A stretch of 61,217 nucleotides of DNA from Bacillota bacterium (GCA_022791155.1 JAAVYN010000019.1:1-61217), one strand, 5' to 3'; counted from the stretch's first letter, positions 37,247 to 45,044 are shown. The notes: generated from the letters alone by a model not told the origin. Numbers and translations are program-made.

Positions 37247-38398
37247 TCAAAGGTTTGCAAATGCCTGCTCAAGATCAGCAATCAAATCGGCGGCATCTTC
37301 ACAGCCGACTGAAAGACGGATCAAATCTCCCTCATGGTGCTTTGGATGAATGAGTGTTTGAACGTCGCCAAGGCTTGTTGCAATTGGCATAAGCTTCACG
37401 CTGTCAACAAATTTTATCATATTGTCATAGCCGCCTTTGAGATGGAATGAAACCATTCCGCCAAAGCCGTTTGGAAGCATTTTCTTTGCCAATTCATGCT
37501 GCGGATGATTTTCAAGCCCTGGATAGCGCACAAGCTCAACTTCTGGTTTGCCCTGAAGATATTTGGCAATTGCAAGAGCATTTTCGCACTGAGCTTTAAG
37601 CCTGAGATGAAGTGTGCGCACGCCGCGCAGAGCCAGCCATGAGTCAAAGGGGCTGATGTGAGTTCCCAAATTGTCGTTGTAATAGCGAACGCGGTCAACC
37701 ATTTCTTTTGTGCCGGAAACAAGGCCGCAAAGTGCATCGCCATGGCCAACAACATATTTTGTTCCAGAATGAACAACCATGTCAGCGCCCCATTCCAATG
37801 GCCTGAGAAGATATGGAGAAAGGAATGTGTTGTCAACAATGAATTTGATGTTGTTTTTGTGTGCAAGTTCGGCAATGGCGGCCAAGTCTGCAAGCTCAAG
37901 ACGCGGATTTGAAAGAACCTCAAGATATATAACCTTTGTGTTGGGGCGAATTTTTTTCTCAATGTTTGATATGTCTATGACATTGACAATGTCAGTTTCA
38001 ATGCCTTTTGAAGGGAGTATATCTTCAAGAGACGATCTTGTGCAGCAGAATATGTCGTCAGAAGCAATGCAATGGTCGCCGGCGTTGAGGTTGCTTAAAA
38101 GAGCAAGGTTGACAGCAGCCATTCCACAGGCAGTTATGGCCGCGTCTTCAGCGCCTTCGAGGGAAGCAATTTTGCGCTCAAGTGCCATTGTTGTTGGGTT
38201 TGTGCTTCTGCTATAGAGGCAAGCTCCCGGTTGCCAGCTCATTGCATCTTCAATTCCCTTTTCGAATTCATGTGTGGAATTGTAGGCATAAGTTGATGTT
38301 TCATAGATTGGTGTGTTCAATGCCCCTGTTGTTGGATCGGGGCCTTCACCAGCCTTGATGGCGCGGGTGCCAAATTTTGTCTGATCATAATTTCCCAT
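37247..38398 (-). CDS. Methionine gamma-lyase-like PLP enzyme (Cys/Met metabolism family)
   Basis: A 383-residue PLP enzyme of the cystathionine gamma-synthase/lyase and methionine gamma-lyase family. The PLP Lys lies in HSGTKYVVGHGD near residue 205, with YSRSTNPTT near 62 and ACGMAAVNLAL near 88. At the position of the family's near-invariant active-site Tyr (LYGCT in methionine gamma-lyases) it has IFCCT. So Tyr is replaced by Phe while the Cys typical of methionine gamma-lyase is kept. It may split methionine or a related sulfur amino acid into ammonia, a thiol and a 2-oxo acid. The start follows AAGGAGGAATTTTT. It is element cargo and is divergent from the LysR gene. Confidence 0.85.
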   Translation of the reverse strand: MGNYDQTKFGTRAIKAGEGPDPTTGALNTPIYETSTYAYNSTHEFEKGIEDAMSWQPGACLYSRSTNPTTMALERKIASLEGAEDAAITACGMAAVNLALLSNLNAGDHCIASDDIFCCTRSSLEDILPSKGIETDIVNVIDISNIEKKIRPNTKVIYLEVLSNPRLELADLAAIAELAHKNNIKFIVDNTFLSPYLLRPLEWGADMVVHSGTKYVVGHGDALCGLVSGTKEMVDRVRYYNDNLGTHISPFDSWLALRGVRTLHLRLKAQCENALAIAKYLQGKPEVELVRYPGLENHPQHELAKKMLPNGFGGMVSFHLKGGYDNMIKFVDSVKLMPIATSLGDVQTLIHPKHHEGDLIRLSVGCEDAADLIADLEQAFANL

Positions 38399-38862
38399 AA
38401 AAATTCCTCCTTGTTAAAATTTTGTTTAAGCTGATATATTTTTCCCCGCCCTAAAAATGTTGTTGTATATGGTGGAATTGTTGTGAAAATAAGTTTTAGG
38501 AACGGGGTTTGAATTTATATTAGCATATATAATAACATTTGTAATACTGTTTATTTTGGTATATAATACAGTATAAATGTTGTATTGTGAAATGAAACAG
38601 CAAAATATTGTTATAAAATTCACTATAAAAAAATGACATATTTTGGCGAATTGGCAAAAAAAGTTTTGTGTTAAAAAATTATCCGTTATGGAATTTGACA
38701 TGCGCAAACCAATGGTTGAGACACAAAAAAGCCGGATTATATAACGACTTTGTTTGACAATTTGGCTTTTGGAAAATTGCAGGAAATTTTGGGAACAGTG
38801 ATTTTCGGCCACATTTAAGGCGAAATGGTTTTTGTGGGCTTTCACAAGAAAGGAGGATAAAT
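38399..38862. promoter_or_regulatory. Divergent control region, lyase / LysR gene
   Basis: About 460 bp of very AT-rich DNA between divergent genes. It holds an inverted repeat ATACTGT (38544-38550) and ACAGTAT (38568-38574), 17 bp apart, inside a longer dyad-rich stretch (38510-38590). That arrangement fits a LysR-type operator controlling both directions. Confidence 0.5.
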
Positions 38863-39774
38863 TTGAACTTTTTAAGCATGGAATATTTCATTGCAGTTGC
38901 GGCAAAAAGAAACATCACAAAAGCCGCCGAGGAGCTGCACATAACTCAGCAAACATTGAGTGCGCACATTGCGGCCATAGAAAATGAACTGGCATGTCAG
39001 CTTGTTGTGCGCAGCAATCCGCTTGAGCTGACATATGGAGGTGAAGTTTTTCTCAGATATGCAACAAAGTTTTATGAAAACTATCAATCCATGTGGAACG
39101 AATTTAATGATTTGACAAACAATCAGCGAGGCAAGCTTCTCATAGGTGTGGACTATGCAAGAAGCTGTTCAATTATGCCGGAAATCATTGCGGCATTTCA
39201 ATCGGTATATCCCAACATTGAAGTGAGAATTTTGGAGGGCGCTAACAAATCTCTGCACAAAAGCCTTGTCAACAAGGACATTGATTTGGCCATTGCGTGT
39301 TTTCCAGAGGCAATGAAAGGGATAAACATACGTGATTTTTATAGGGAAGAAATTGTCATGCTTGTGCCAAAACGGTTTGTGCCGGAATGTGCAAACAACC
39401 AATATATTAATGATATATCAAGTTTTAGCAGTTGTCCGTTTATATTGGGAAGTGTTAATGACGTGTCAGGGCAAATAGCCAAGGATATGATAGAAAAATC
39501 GGGGTTTCAGCCGGTTGTCAAAGCGCAGTCCGACAGCATACAAACAAGGCTTCAGCTTTGTGCAAAAGGCGTGGGAATATGTTTTTGTTCCAAAAGCCTT
39601 GTGCAAAGCATGCTCATGCCAGATCAGCTTAAACATATACAGGTGTATCATTTTAATGCCGAAACATCATATCCAATACGCTTTGGATATCGAAATGAGT
39701 CTTATCAGTGGAAAATGATATTGGAATTTATAAGGATTGCCATGGAAAAAGAGGAAACCGAGCCGAAACTTTGA
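38863..39774 (+). CDS. LysR-family transcriptional regulator
   Basis: A 303-residue LysR-type regulator. The N-terminal winged helix-turn-helix is clear (NITKAAEELHITQQTLSAHI around residues 17-36), followed by the effector-binding domain. The TTG start at 38863 is supported by AAGGAGGATAAAT at ideal spacing; an ATG 15 bp later lacks such a site. It is divergent from the methionine gamma-lyase-like gene and likely controls it and the symporter in response to an amino acid or derivative. Its stop codon is 34 bp from the element's second attachment core, so it forms the right edge of the element. Confidence 0.92.
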   Translation: MNFLSMEYFIAVAAKRNITKAAEELHITQQTLSAHIAAIENELACQLVVRSNPLELTYGGEVFLRYATKFYENYQSMWNEFNDLTNNQRGKLLIGVDYARSCSIMPEIIAAFQSVYPNIEVRILEGANKSLHKSLVNKDIDLAIACFPEAMKGINIRDFYREEIVMLVPKRFVPECANNQYINDISSFSSCPFILGSVNDVSGQIAKDMIEKSGFQPVVKAQSDSIQTRLQLCAKGVGICFCSKSLVQSMLMPDQLKHIQVYHFNAETSYPIRFGYRNESYQWKMILEFIRIAMEKEETEPKL

Positions 39775-39782
39775 GAAAAAAA

Positions 39783-40004
39783 TTATATATGACAGCGTGA
39801 CGGAACAAATTCTTCTGTGCCTATGTCGTTGCATGTGGCTTTTGCTTGTGGCGTGATCATTGTGAAGCGTTGGCTGAGATAGCGAAGCACTGCTCCAAGT
39901 TCGCCGTCAGGCCCGCCATACTGTGCAATCATGATTTTGGCGAGGCGTGCATCAGGATTTTTGATTTTCACAGGGTATTCAAGTTTTTTCTCATATATCC
40001 ACAT
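39783..40004 (-). CDS. cotJC: Spore coat protein CotJC, N-terminal fragment
   Basis: The start of cotJC, in operon with cotJB and cotJA. Its ATG follows GAGGTG inside the end of cotJB and touches the cotJB stop (TAAATG). It encodes MWIYEKKLEYPVKI, then AKIMIAQYGGPDGELGAVLRYL with a metal-ligand Glu, and reaches DIGTEE at residue 65. There the 14-bp core ends the match, and eight foreign codons (FVPSRCHI) lead to a stop. The product made in vegetative arrangement is a 73-residue stub lacking most metal ligands. The remainder is at 33083-33490. No decay is visible in this part. Confidence 0.95.
   Translation of the reverse strand: MWIYEKKLEYPVKIKNPDARLAKIMIAQYGGPDGELGAVLRYLSQRFTMITPQAKATCNDIGTEEFVPSRCHI
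39808..39821 (-). repeat. Attachment-site core, LysR-proximal copy
   Basis: GGCACAGAAGAATT on the minus strand, identical to 33489-33502. Flanking bases differ immediately on both sides (ATA before and TG after, against TGT and GG at the other copy), so identity is limited to the 14 bp. This is as expected for recombination across a short core. Confidence 0.9.
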
Positions 40005-40280
40005 TTATTTGCACCTCATTTCAAAATTAAAACAGTTTTGCCATGGCCATGGATTGTCTTCCCACTGCCAAACATCATCACAGCGGTTGACACTGCGCCA
40101 TGAACAAACAGGGCCAAAATTTTTTTCATATTTAATGCGCACGGCATCAGCGGCTTTTATAATTTTGTTATACTGTTCCAACGCCTCACAATGAGTTGGA
40201 TGTGTGTTGAGATAAAGCCCAAGATCTGTGGCCATGAAGTCAAGCTCGGTCAATGTTTTAAGGAGTTCGTCGCGTTCCAT
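40005..40280 (-). CDS. cotJB: Spore coat peptide assembly protein CotJB
   Basis: A 91-residue coat-associated protein. The ATG at 40280 follows AGAGAGGTGCTGCTAAA, one base after the cotJA stop. It begins with a helical segment (ERDELLKTLTELDFMATDLGLYL) and continues with THPTHCEALEQYN near residue 27; the C-terminus is aromatic and Cys/Trp-rich (WQWEDNPWPWQNC). This is the standard CotJB pattern. It helps CotJC and CotJA join the inner spore coat in the mother cell. The stop is immediately followed by the cotJC ATG. Confidence 0.92.
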   Translation of the reverse strand: MERDELLKTLTELDFMATDLGLYLNTHPTHCEALEQYNKIIKAADAVRIKYEKNFGPVCSWRSVNRCDDVWQWEDNPWPWQNCFNFEMRCK

Positions 40281-40281
40281 T

Positions 40282-40587
40282 TTAGCAGCACCTCTCTTTC
40301 GGATATCTGTCTTTTCTGTAAGGCTGTATGAGATCAGGGAATATTGTTCCCTGACACAATGCTTCTTCGCCAGAAGAAATGTTGAAACTTTCCTGATATG
40401 GAACGTATGCCTGAGCATATCCCGTGTGCTCGGCTATACATTCATTGCAGTCTGGTGGCTGATAGCAAAAGTTTAGAACAGTGTTGTCACACATGGAGTT
40501 TTCGGTTTCGGCACATTTTTTTTCACATGGTTTTTGAGTTTTTCCGCAGCCGAAAATTTTGTAATAATTTTCGTAGTTCTCTCTCAA
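40282..40587 (-). CDS. cotJA: Spore coat-associated protein CotJA
   Basis: A 101-residue coat protein. The start codon is TTG, eight bases after AACAGGAGG. The first half is Cys-rich with seven Cys before residue 51, which is longer than usual for CotJA. The second half carries the family core AQAYVPYQESFNISSGEEAL and GTIFPDLIQPY (residues 58-89). It is the first gene of cotJA-cotJB-cotJC, and all three are tightly spaced. A sigma-K/sigma-E-type promoter lies about 35 bp upstream. Confidence 0.9.
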   Translation of the reverse strand: MRENYENYYKIFGCGKTQKPCEKKCAETENSMCDNTVLNFCYQPPDCNECIAEHTGYAQAYVPYQESFNISSGEEALCQGTIFPDLIQPYRKDRYPKERCC

Positions 40588-40619
40588 TGTTAAAACCTCC
40601 TGTTAGGTTGGTTGCAATT

Positions 40620-40648
40620 TATACTATGAAAAAATTTTTTGATGTGTT
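40620..40648 (-). promoter_or_regulatory. Mother-cell (sigma-K/sigma-E-like) promoter of cotJABC
   Basis: On the minus strand CATAGTATA (40620-40628) matches the sigma-K -10 consensus CATANNNTA fully. AACA (40645-40648) lies 16 bases upstream and matches the sigma-K -35 MACM. It also matches the sigma-E -10 CATACANT at 6 of 8. Both factors act in the mother cell. The consensus is short, so chance matches occur. Confidence 0.5.
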
Positions 40649-40871
40649 ACAGTTTGAGTGTGGATAAAATTTGTTGCGGAATTTTGCGGGCATTTTGAAA
40701 CAGGGATAGAGCCATAGATATGGCTTTGTGTGGCTCATGTTTGAGAGATGAAAAAAGCTGTGTTTTGGCGCTGAAACACACAAAACTTTGTGTGTTTGTT
40801 TTTCTGAAGAAGCCGGATGAGGCGGTGGGGCTTTTGTGGGATATTGAAATTTAGAATTGTGACAAATGTTT
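40649..40871. other. Region upstream of the cotJ promoter
   Basis: About 220 bp without a gene. It includes one isolated DnaA-box match (TGTGGATAA, 40659-40667), which is about what chance would give in a window this size. Confidence 0.4.
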
Positions 40872-40906
40872 AATGCCGCGGATATGTGATGATCCGCGGC
40901 ATTTTT
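40872..40906. terminator. Terminator hairpin after the Ldh2-type gene
   Basis: AATGCCGCGGAT / ATCCGCGGCATT, a perfect 12-bp stem with an eight-base loop, directly after the dehydrogenase stop. The T-run is better on the plus strand (ATTTTTG) than in the gene's own direction (ATTAAAC). Confidence 0.75.
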
Positions 40907-40912
40907 GTGATT

Positions 40913-42007
40913 TCAAAATTCTATTTTTCCAAGAAATGCTTCCATGTCAATGCCAAACTCATCACATATGTCGCGCATTTCACGAATTGTGTTTTCGTTG
41001 ACAGGTATGCCCTCTTTGAGACGTTTTTCATATGACTCCATTTCTTTTTCGCCATGAGTGTATATCCTTGTTTGGCCGGAAGCCTTTGGTGACTGGCGCA
41101 GTTCCTCAAGAAAGTTTGACAAGTGAGCTTTTATATCATCAGGGTTTCCAAAAATGTTTGGGTTGATGGCTATGAAGCTGTGGCATGTGCCGCCAGTTGA
41201 GCCTATATGTGTGTGGTTTGATGTGAGCCCCTGAGAAAGTATTGAGGCAAATATTTCAGCAATCATGCCATTGCCATATCCCTTGTGCCCGCCATATTTT
41301 TCGGTTGAGCCGCCAAGCGGAAGTATGCCGCCGCCGTTTTTGTTGTTTATGTTGTGAAGTATGTCCGGTGCATCAGAGCTGTCCAGGCCATCAGAGTTCA
41401 ATGCCCAGCCAAGCGGAAGCGGCTCTCCTTTTTTGTTGTAAACTTCAACTTTCCCTCTTGTGACAACAGTTGTGGAGGCGTCAAAGAAAAAGTCATATGG
41501 CTCGGCCGGCATTGCGACTGCAATTGGGTTGGAACCAAGCATGGCCATTCTTCCATATGTTGGAACCATTATGGCCTCGCTGTTTGTTGTTGAAATTCCA
41601 ATGAGGCCCTGATCACATGCGAGCTTTGCATAATATCCGGCTATGCCATAGTGATTGGAGTTTCTGACAGAGATTAAGCCAATTCCGCTTGATTTGGCTT
41701 TTTCAATTGCTTTTTTCATGGCGAAATGTCCAACAAGCTGTCCAACGCCAAAATGGTTGTCTATGACGGCGCTTATGGGCGTTTCATACACTATCTCCCA
41801 GTGGCTGTCCATGTGTATGCGCCCATTTTTGATTGTTTTGTAATATAAAACCATGCGCTGAACGCCATGGGATTCAATGCCATACATGTCGCTCATCAGA
41901 AGAACGTCTGTAATTATTTTGCTTTGTTCATCTGTGAATCCAAATTTTGAAAACACATGGTTGCTAAATTTTTTCATTGTTTCATATTGAATGTTAACGT
42001 ATGCCAT
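40913..42007 (-). CDS. Malate/L-lactate dehydrogenase family (Ldh2-type) oxidoreductase
   Basis: A 364-residue member of the MDH2/YlbC/AllD family, NAD(P)-dependent dehydrogenases of 2-hydroxyacids such as L-malate, L-lactate or ureidoglycolate, unrelated to the Rossmann-type LDH. The ATG at 42007 follows AACAGGAGGAAACT. Landmarks are YGIESHGVQRM near residue 40 with the catalytic His, NSNHYGIAGYYA near 114 and GHKGYGNGMIAEIF near 225. It is divergent from a DUF1576 membrane protein 533 bp away; the pair may handle one substrate, but nothing in sequence fixes which. Confidence 0.88.
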   Translation of the reverse strand: MAYVNIQYETMKKFSNHVFSKFGFTDEQSKIITDVLLMSDMYGIESHGVQRMVLYYKTIKNGRIHMDSHWEIVYETPISAVIDNHFGVGQLVGHFAMKKAIEKAKSSGIGLISVRNSNHYGIAGYYAKLACDQGLIGISTTNSEAIMVPTYGRMAMLGSNPIAVAMPAEPYDFFFDASTTVVTRGKVEVYNKKGEPLPLGWALNSDGLDSSDAPDILHNINNKNGGGILPLGGSTEKYGGHKGYGNGMIAEIFASILSQGLTSNHTHIGSTGGTCHSFIAINPNIFGNPDDIKAHLSNFLEELRQSPKASGQTRIYTHGEKEMESYEKRLKEGIPVNENTIREMRDICDEFGIDMEAFLGKIEF

Positions 42008-42540
42008 AGTTTCCTCCTGTTTATTTTTTGTTTGCATTAGTTTTGTTTTGCAGTGGCTGAATGTGAGTTTTTTTGCTGAAAAATGAGCTTTCGACTCACA
42101 GCCCAGCCAATGCGATTTTGAAGCAATGTCTGTCAAATGGCAGCAGCGCGCCTCGTTTGTTGTCAAAAATGGTTGTCAATTGGCTATAGATTTTTAAGTG
42201 TCATGCCAAAATGAGAGAAATGGCCAGGCGATATTGATATTAAAATAACAGCTTATTGACTATAATTAATAATTATACTACAATATTTTTATGTTGTAAT
42301 TAAAAAATGAGAAGTTTTGTGTTGGTTTTTGAAAATATGTGTTTCAATTTGAAGGCATTTAAGTTTCGGCGCAAAAGTGCATGCGAGGCCACTCAAATGA
42401 ATTTGAAAAATTGTTTTAGCAATGCTGTGCATGACGGGGAACATTGCTGAACACAAAGCCTTGTCGCTGTGAATATGTTTTGCAAAAAAATGCTTTTTAA
42501 GATTTATTGACAAAATAATTAATTTCGTTGGGGGTATAAA
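42008..42540. promoter_or_regulatory. Divergent intergenic region, Ldh2-type gene / DUF1576 gene
   Basis: About 530 bp. The portion 42180-42310 is extremely AT-rich and likely carries promoters for both directions. No single clear -35/-10 pair and no gene were found. Confidence 0.4.
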
Positions 42541-43863
42541 ATGAATAAGCGTTCAAGAAAGAACTATCGTTGGCTGTTCCTTGTTTCAATTCTTGTTGGT
42601 TTGAGCGGCATTTTCATGGGGGATTTGAGCACAGTTCCAGAGGGATTTGCCGCAATTTTTTGGAACAATGACATACTTATAACAGACTTTGTGTATATAG
42701 CAGGGCCGGCGGCCGCTTTTTTGAATGTGTCTTCAGTCATGCTTTTCACAACAATTTTGCTTTGGTTCAACCACATGCCCGTGAACGGAAGGGCGCTTTT
42801 CACAATAGGGCTGATGGCCGGGTTTGCATTTTTTGGAAAAAATGTATACACAATGTGGTTCATTCTTCTGGGAAGTTGGATTTTGAGCAAAGTGTGCCGT
42901 GAAAAATTCAGCAAATATCTGATAAGCGGGCTTCTTGCAACTTCACTTGGCCCAATTATAAGCGTTGCATATCTTCATGAAGGAATTGGCCTCAAAGGGA
43001 TCGCAGTTTCGATTGTGGTTGGAATTGCCATAGGATTTTTCACACCGCTTCTTGCAGCCCACACAAATGGAATTTTGAGAGGGCTAAGCCTCTATAATGG
43101 CGGTTTTGCCGTTGGGCTCATAGCAATTATAATAGTTCCGGTTATGATGGGATTTGGTTTTGTTTTTGAGAACGAAACAACATGGGCAACAGGCTATAAC
43201 CTTGAATTTTCTGTGTTTTTGTATCTGTGCGCGGCGGCATTTTTGATTGCGGGATATATGAATGACCCAAAAAATGCATTCGCAAACTACAAAACACTGC
43301 TAAAAAGGCCGGGGGTTGGCAAAGATGATTTCACAGAGCTTGACGGCATGGGTGCTGTGATGATAAATATGGGCGTGAATATAATAATATGCACAACATA
43401 TGTCCTTGTCATTGGCGGCGACTTAAATGGCCCCACATTGGGAGGAATATTCACAATTGCCGGGTTCAGCGCCAATGGAAAACATGCCCGGAACATATTG
43501 CCAATAATGCTTGGAATATTTTTGGGAGCAGTTATAAGCCCAACAGCCACGCCAAAAACACCAGGAATACAAATGGCCATTTTCCTTGGCACAACTTTGG
43601 CGCCAATGGCCGGAACATATGGCTTTTTGGCCGGCATACTCACGGGGATTGTTCACTCATTTGCCATACTTCAAATTGGCACATGTTATGCCGGGGCAAA
43701 TTTATATAACAATGGTTTTTGTGGCGGCGTTGTTTCTGTTGCGCTATATCCGTTTTTCTCAAAATTTTTCAATGCAAACACATTCAGCGAGCCTTCAAGA
43801 AACAGGGGTAAGCACTATAATGACCATATACACGCGGACAACAAGGCAACTGTCAATATATAA
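42541..43863 (+). CDS. DUF1576 integral membrane protein
   Basis: A 440-residue protein with about eleven or twelve membrane segments. The organisation and motifs such as PVNGRALFTIGLMAGFAFFGKN near residue 80, SLYNGGFAVGLIA near 185 and GPTLGGIFTIAGFSANGKHARN near 300 (landmarks) match the DUF1576 family of clostridial membrane proteins with no assigned function. Glycine-rich re-entrant-like stretches suggest a transporter. The start follows TTGGGGGTATAAA. A hydrophilic His/Asn-rich tail ends the protein. It is divergent from the Ldh2-type dehydrogenase gene. Confidence 0.8.
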   Translation: MNKRSRKNYRWLFLVSILVGLSGIFMGDLSTVPEGFAAIFWNNDILITDFVYIAGPAAAFLNVSSVMLFTTILLWFNHMPVNGRALFTIGLMAGFAFFGKNVYTMWFILLGSWILSKVCREKFSKYLISGLLATSLGPIISVAYLHEGIGLKGIAVSIVVGIAIGFFTPLLAAHTNGILRGLSLYNGGFAVGLIAIIIVPVMMGFGFVFENETTWATGYNLEFSVFLYLCAAAFLIAGYMNDPKNAFANYKTLLKRPGVGKDDFTELDGMGAVMINMGVNIIICTTYVLVIGGDLNGPTLGGIFTIAGFSANGKHARNILPIMLGIFLGAVISPTATPKTPGIQMAIFLGTTLAPMAGTYGFLAGILTGIVHSFAILQIGTCYAGANLYNNGFCGGVVSVALYPFFSKFFNANTFSEPSRNRGKHYNDHIHADNKATVNI

Positions 43864-43924
43864 TTTCATTATTTAATGCCTCGTTGAACTTTCATGTGGC
43901 GCACACATTAAAGCGCCGCACAGA

Positions 43925-43965
43925 AAAGCCTCAGTTTTCCATTTGATGAAAGCTGAGGCTTTTTG
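43925..43965. terminator. Bidirectional terminator, DUF1576 gene / pot operon
   Basis: AAAGCCTCAG...GCTGAGGCTTTTT, an imperfect long stem with T-runs on both strands, between convergent transcription units. Confidence 0.85.
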
Positions 43966-43967
43966 TT

Positions 43968-45044
43968 TCAGTTTGAGGCTTTAACTTTTATCCAAAGTTC
44001 TGAAAGTTTCTGTTTCAAAACTTCATTGTCCTTGAATATCTCATCTTTATCATATCCCATTCTTGGAACATAGGCGTTGTTTTCAAAATATAATCCGCCC
44101 TCGCCGCTCATTTCGTCAAGAACTTCTTTGTTGCTTGAGGCATAGCCAACAGTTTCGCTGTTTCCATATGAGGCGTCATATGTCAAAACATAGTTTATGA
44201 ATTCGTGGGCAAGTTCAGGATTTTCGGCGTTGGCCGGAATGACCATGGCGTCGCTCCAAAGGTTTGTGCCCTCGGCCGGCATGAAATATTCCATGTCTTC
44301 GTTTTCGTCAAGTATAACAGTGGCGTCGCCGCTGTATACAACAGCAATGTCTTTCAATCCGTTCATCATGTTGTCAATGACCTCATCTGTCACATATGCC
44401 GGCGACATTGTGTCATTAAGCTCTTTGAGCCACTGATATGCTTCGTTGATTTCTTCTTCATTTTCAGTGTTCATTGAATATCCCAACGCCTTGAACGCCA
44501 TCATAAACGAATCTCTTTCGGAGTCATAAACATAAATTCTGTCTTTATAGTCTGTGTTTTTCAATATGTTCCAGCCTTCACGCTCAATCAGCTCTTGTGG
44601 AACGTTTTTTGTGTTGTAAACAAGCCCAACTGTTCCCCAAAAGTATGGAACGGAATATGTGTTGTCGCTGTCATATTCGAGGTTTTTGAGGCCATCAGCA
44701 ATGTTTTCTAAGTTGGGAATGAGGCTTTTGTCAATTTCAGAAAGCATGTCTTCCTCAATCAGCCTTTCAATCATATAGTCTGAGGGCACAAGCACGTCAT
44801 ATGAATCGCCGGCAAGAAGCTTTGTATACATCATTTCATTGGAATCGAAATATTCAACAATAACGTTCACTCCAAACTCTTTTTCAAAATCTGAAATGAG
44901 ATTTTCTCCCATATATTCGCCCCAATTATAGAGCTTGAGTGTGTTTGATGAATATTTTGATTCTCCATTGCCTCCGCCTGAGGAATTGCCGCAGCCAGTC
45001 AAAATCATGGCTGTTGCCAAAACAAAAGTTAAAATTTTTTTCAT
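43968..45044 (-). CDS. potD: Spermidine/putrescine ABC transporter substrate-binding lipoprotein
   Basis: A 358-residue extracellular binding lipoprotein. It has a signal peptide with lipobox LTGCG near residue 18, then a Ser/Gly/Asn-rich linker. The mature part begins LKLYNWGEYMGE, typical of PotD/PotF, with YFDSNEMMYTKLLAG near 65 and LVPSDYMIERL near 87. It captures polyamines for PotBC-PotA. Its ATG overlaps the potC stop by four bases. It is the last gene of regulator-potA-potB-potC-potD and ends 3 bp before a terminator. Confidence 0.94.
   Translation of the reverse strand: MKKILTFVLATAMILTGCGNSSGGGNGESKYSSNTLKLYNWGEYMGENLISDFEKEFGVNVIVEYFDSNEMMYTKLLAGDSYDVLVPSDYMIERLIEEDMLSEIDKSLIPNLENIADGLKNLEYDSDNTYSVPYFWGTVGLVYNTKNVPQELIEREGWNILKNTDYKDRIYVYDSERDSFMMAFKALGYSMNTENEEEINEAYQWLKELNDTMSPAYVTDEVIDNMMNGLKDIAVVYSGDATVILDENEDMEYFMPAEGTNLWSDAMVIPANAENPELAHEFINYVLTYDASYGNSETVGYASSNKEVLDEMSGEGGLYFENNAYVPRMGYDKDEIFKDNEVLKQKLSELWIKVKASN

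Larger units (their letters stand above)
33489..39821. mobile_element. 6.3-kb recombinase element interrupting cotJC (skin-like candidate)
   Basis: DNA between two perfect 14-bp direct repeats (distance 6,319 bp) that separates the two halves of cotJC. Contents in order: serine recombinase (minus), 48-codon small ORF (plus), Na+/amino-acid symporter (minus), methionine gamma-lyase-like enzyme (minus), LysR regulator (plus). The recombinase stop is 30 bp from one repeat, and the LysR stop is 34 bp from the other. There are no phage structural, replication or conjugation genes. Precise recombination of the repeats would restore cotJC in frame. That layout matches sporulation-excised intervening elements such as skin in sigK. 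Excision itself is inferred. Confidence 0.9.

Noticed and set aside
33083-40004. cotJC as an ordinary decayed pseudogene
   Set aside because: Both halves are intact, in phase, and bounded by identical cores next to a complete recombinase; decay would be expected to leave mutations or mismatched ends.
40659-40667. DnaA box upstream of cotJA
   Set aside because: A single nine-base match is expected by chance in about half of windows this size, and it has no neighbours.
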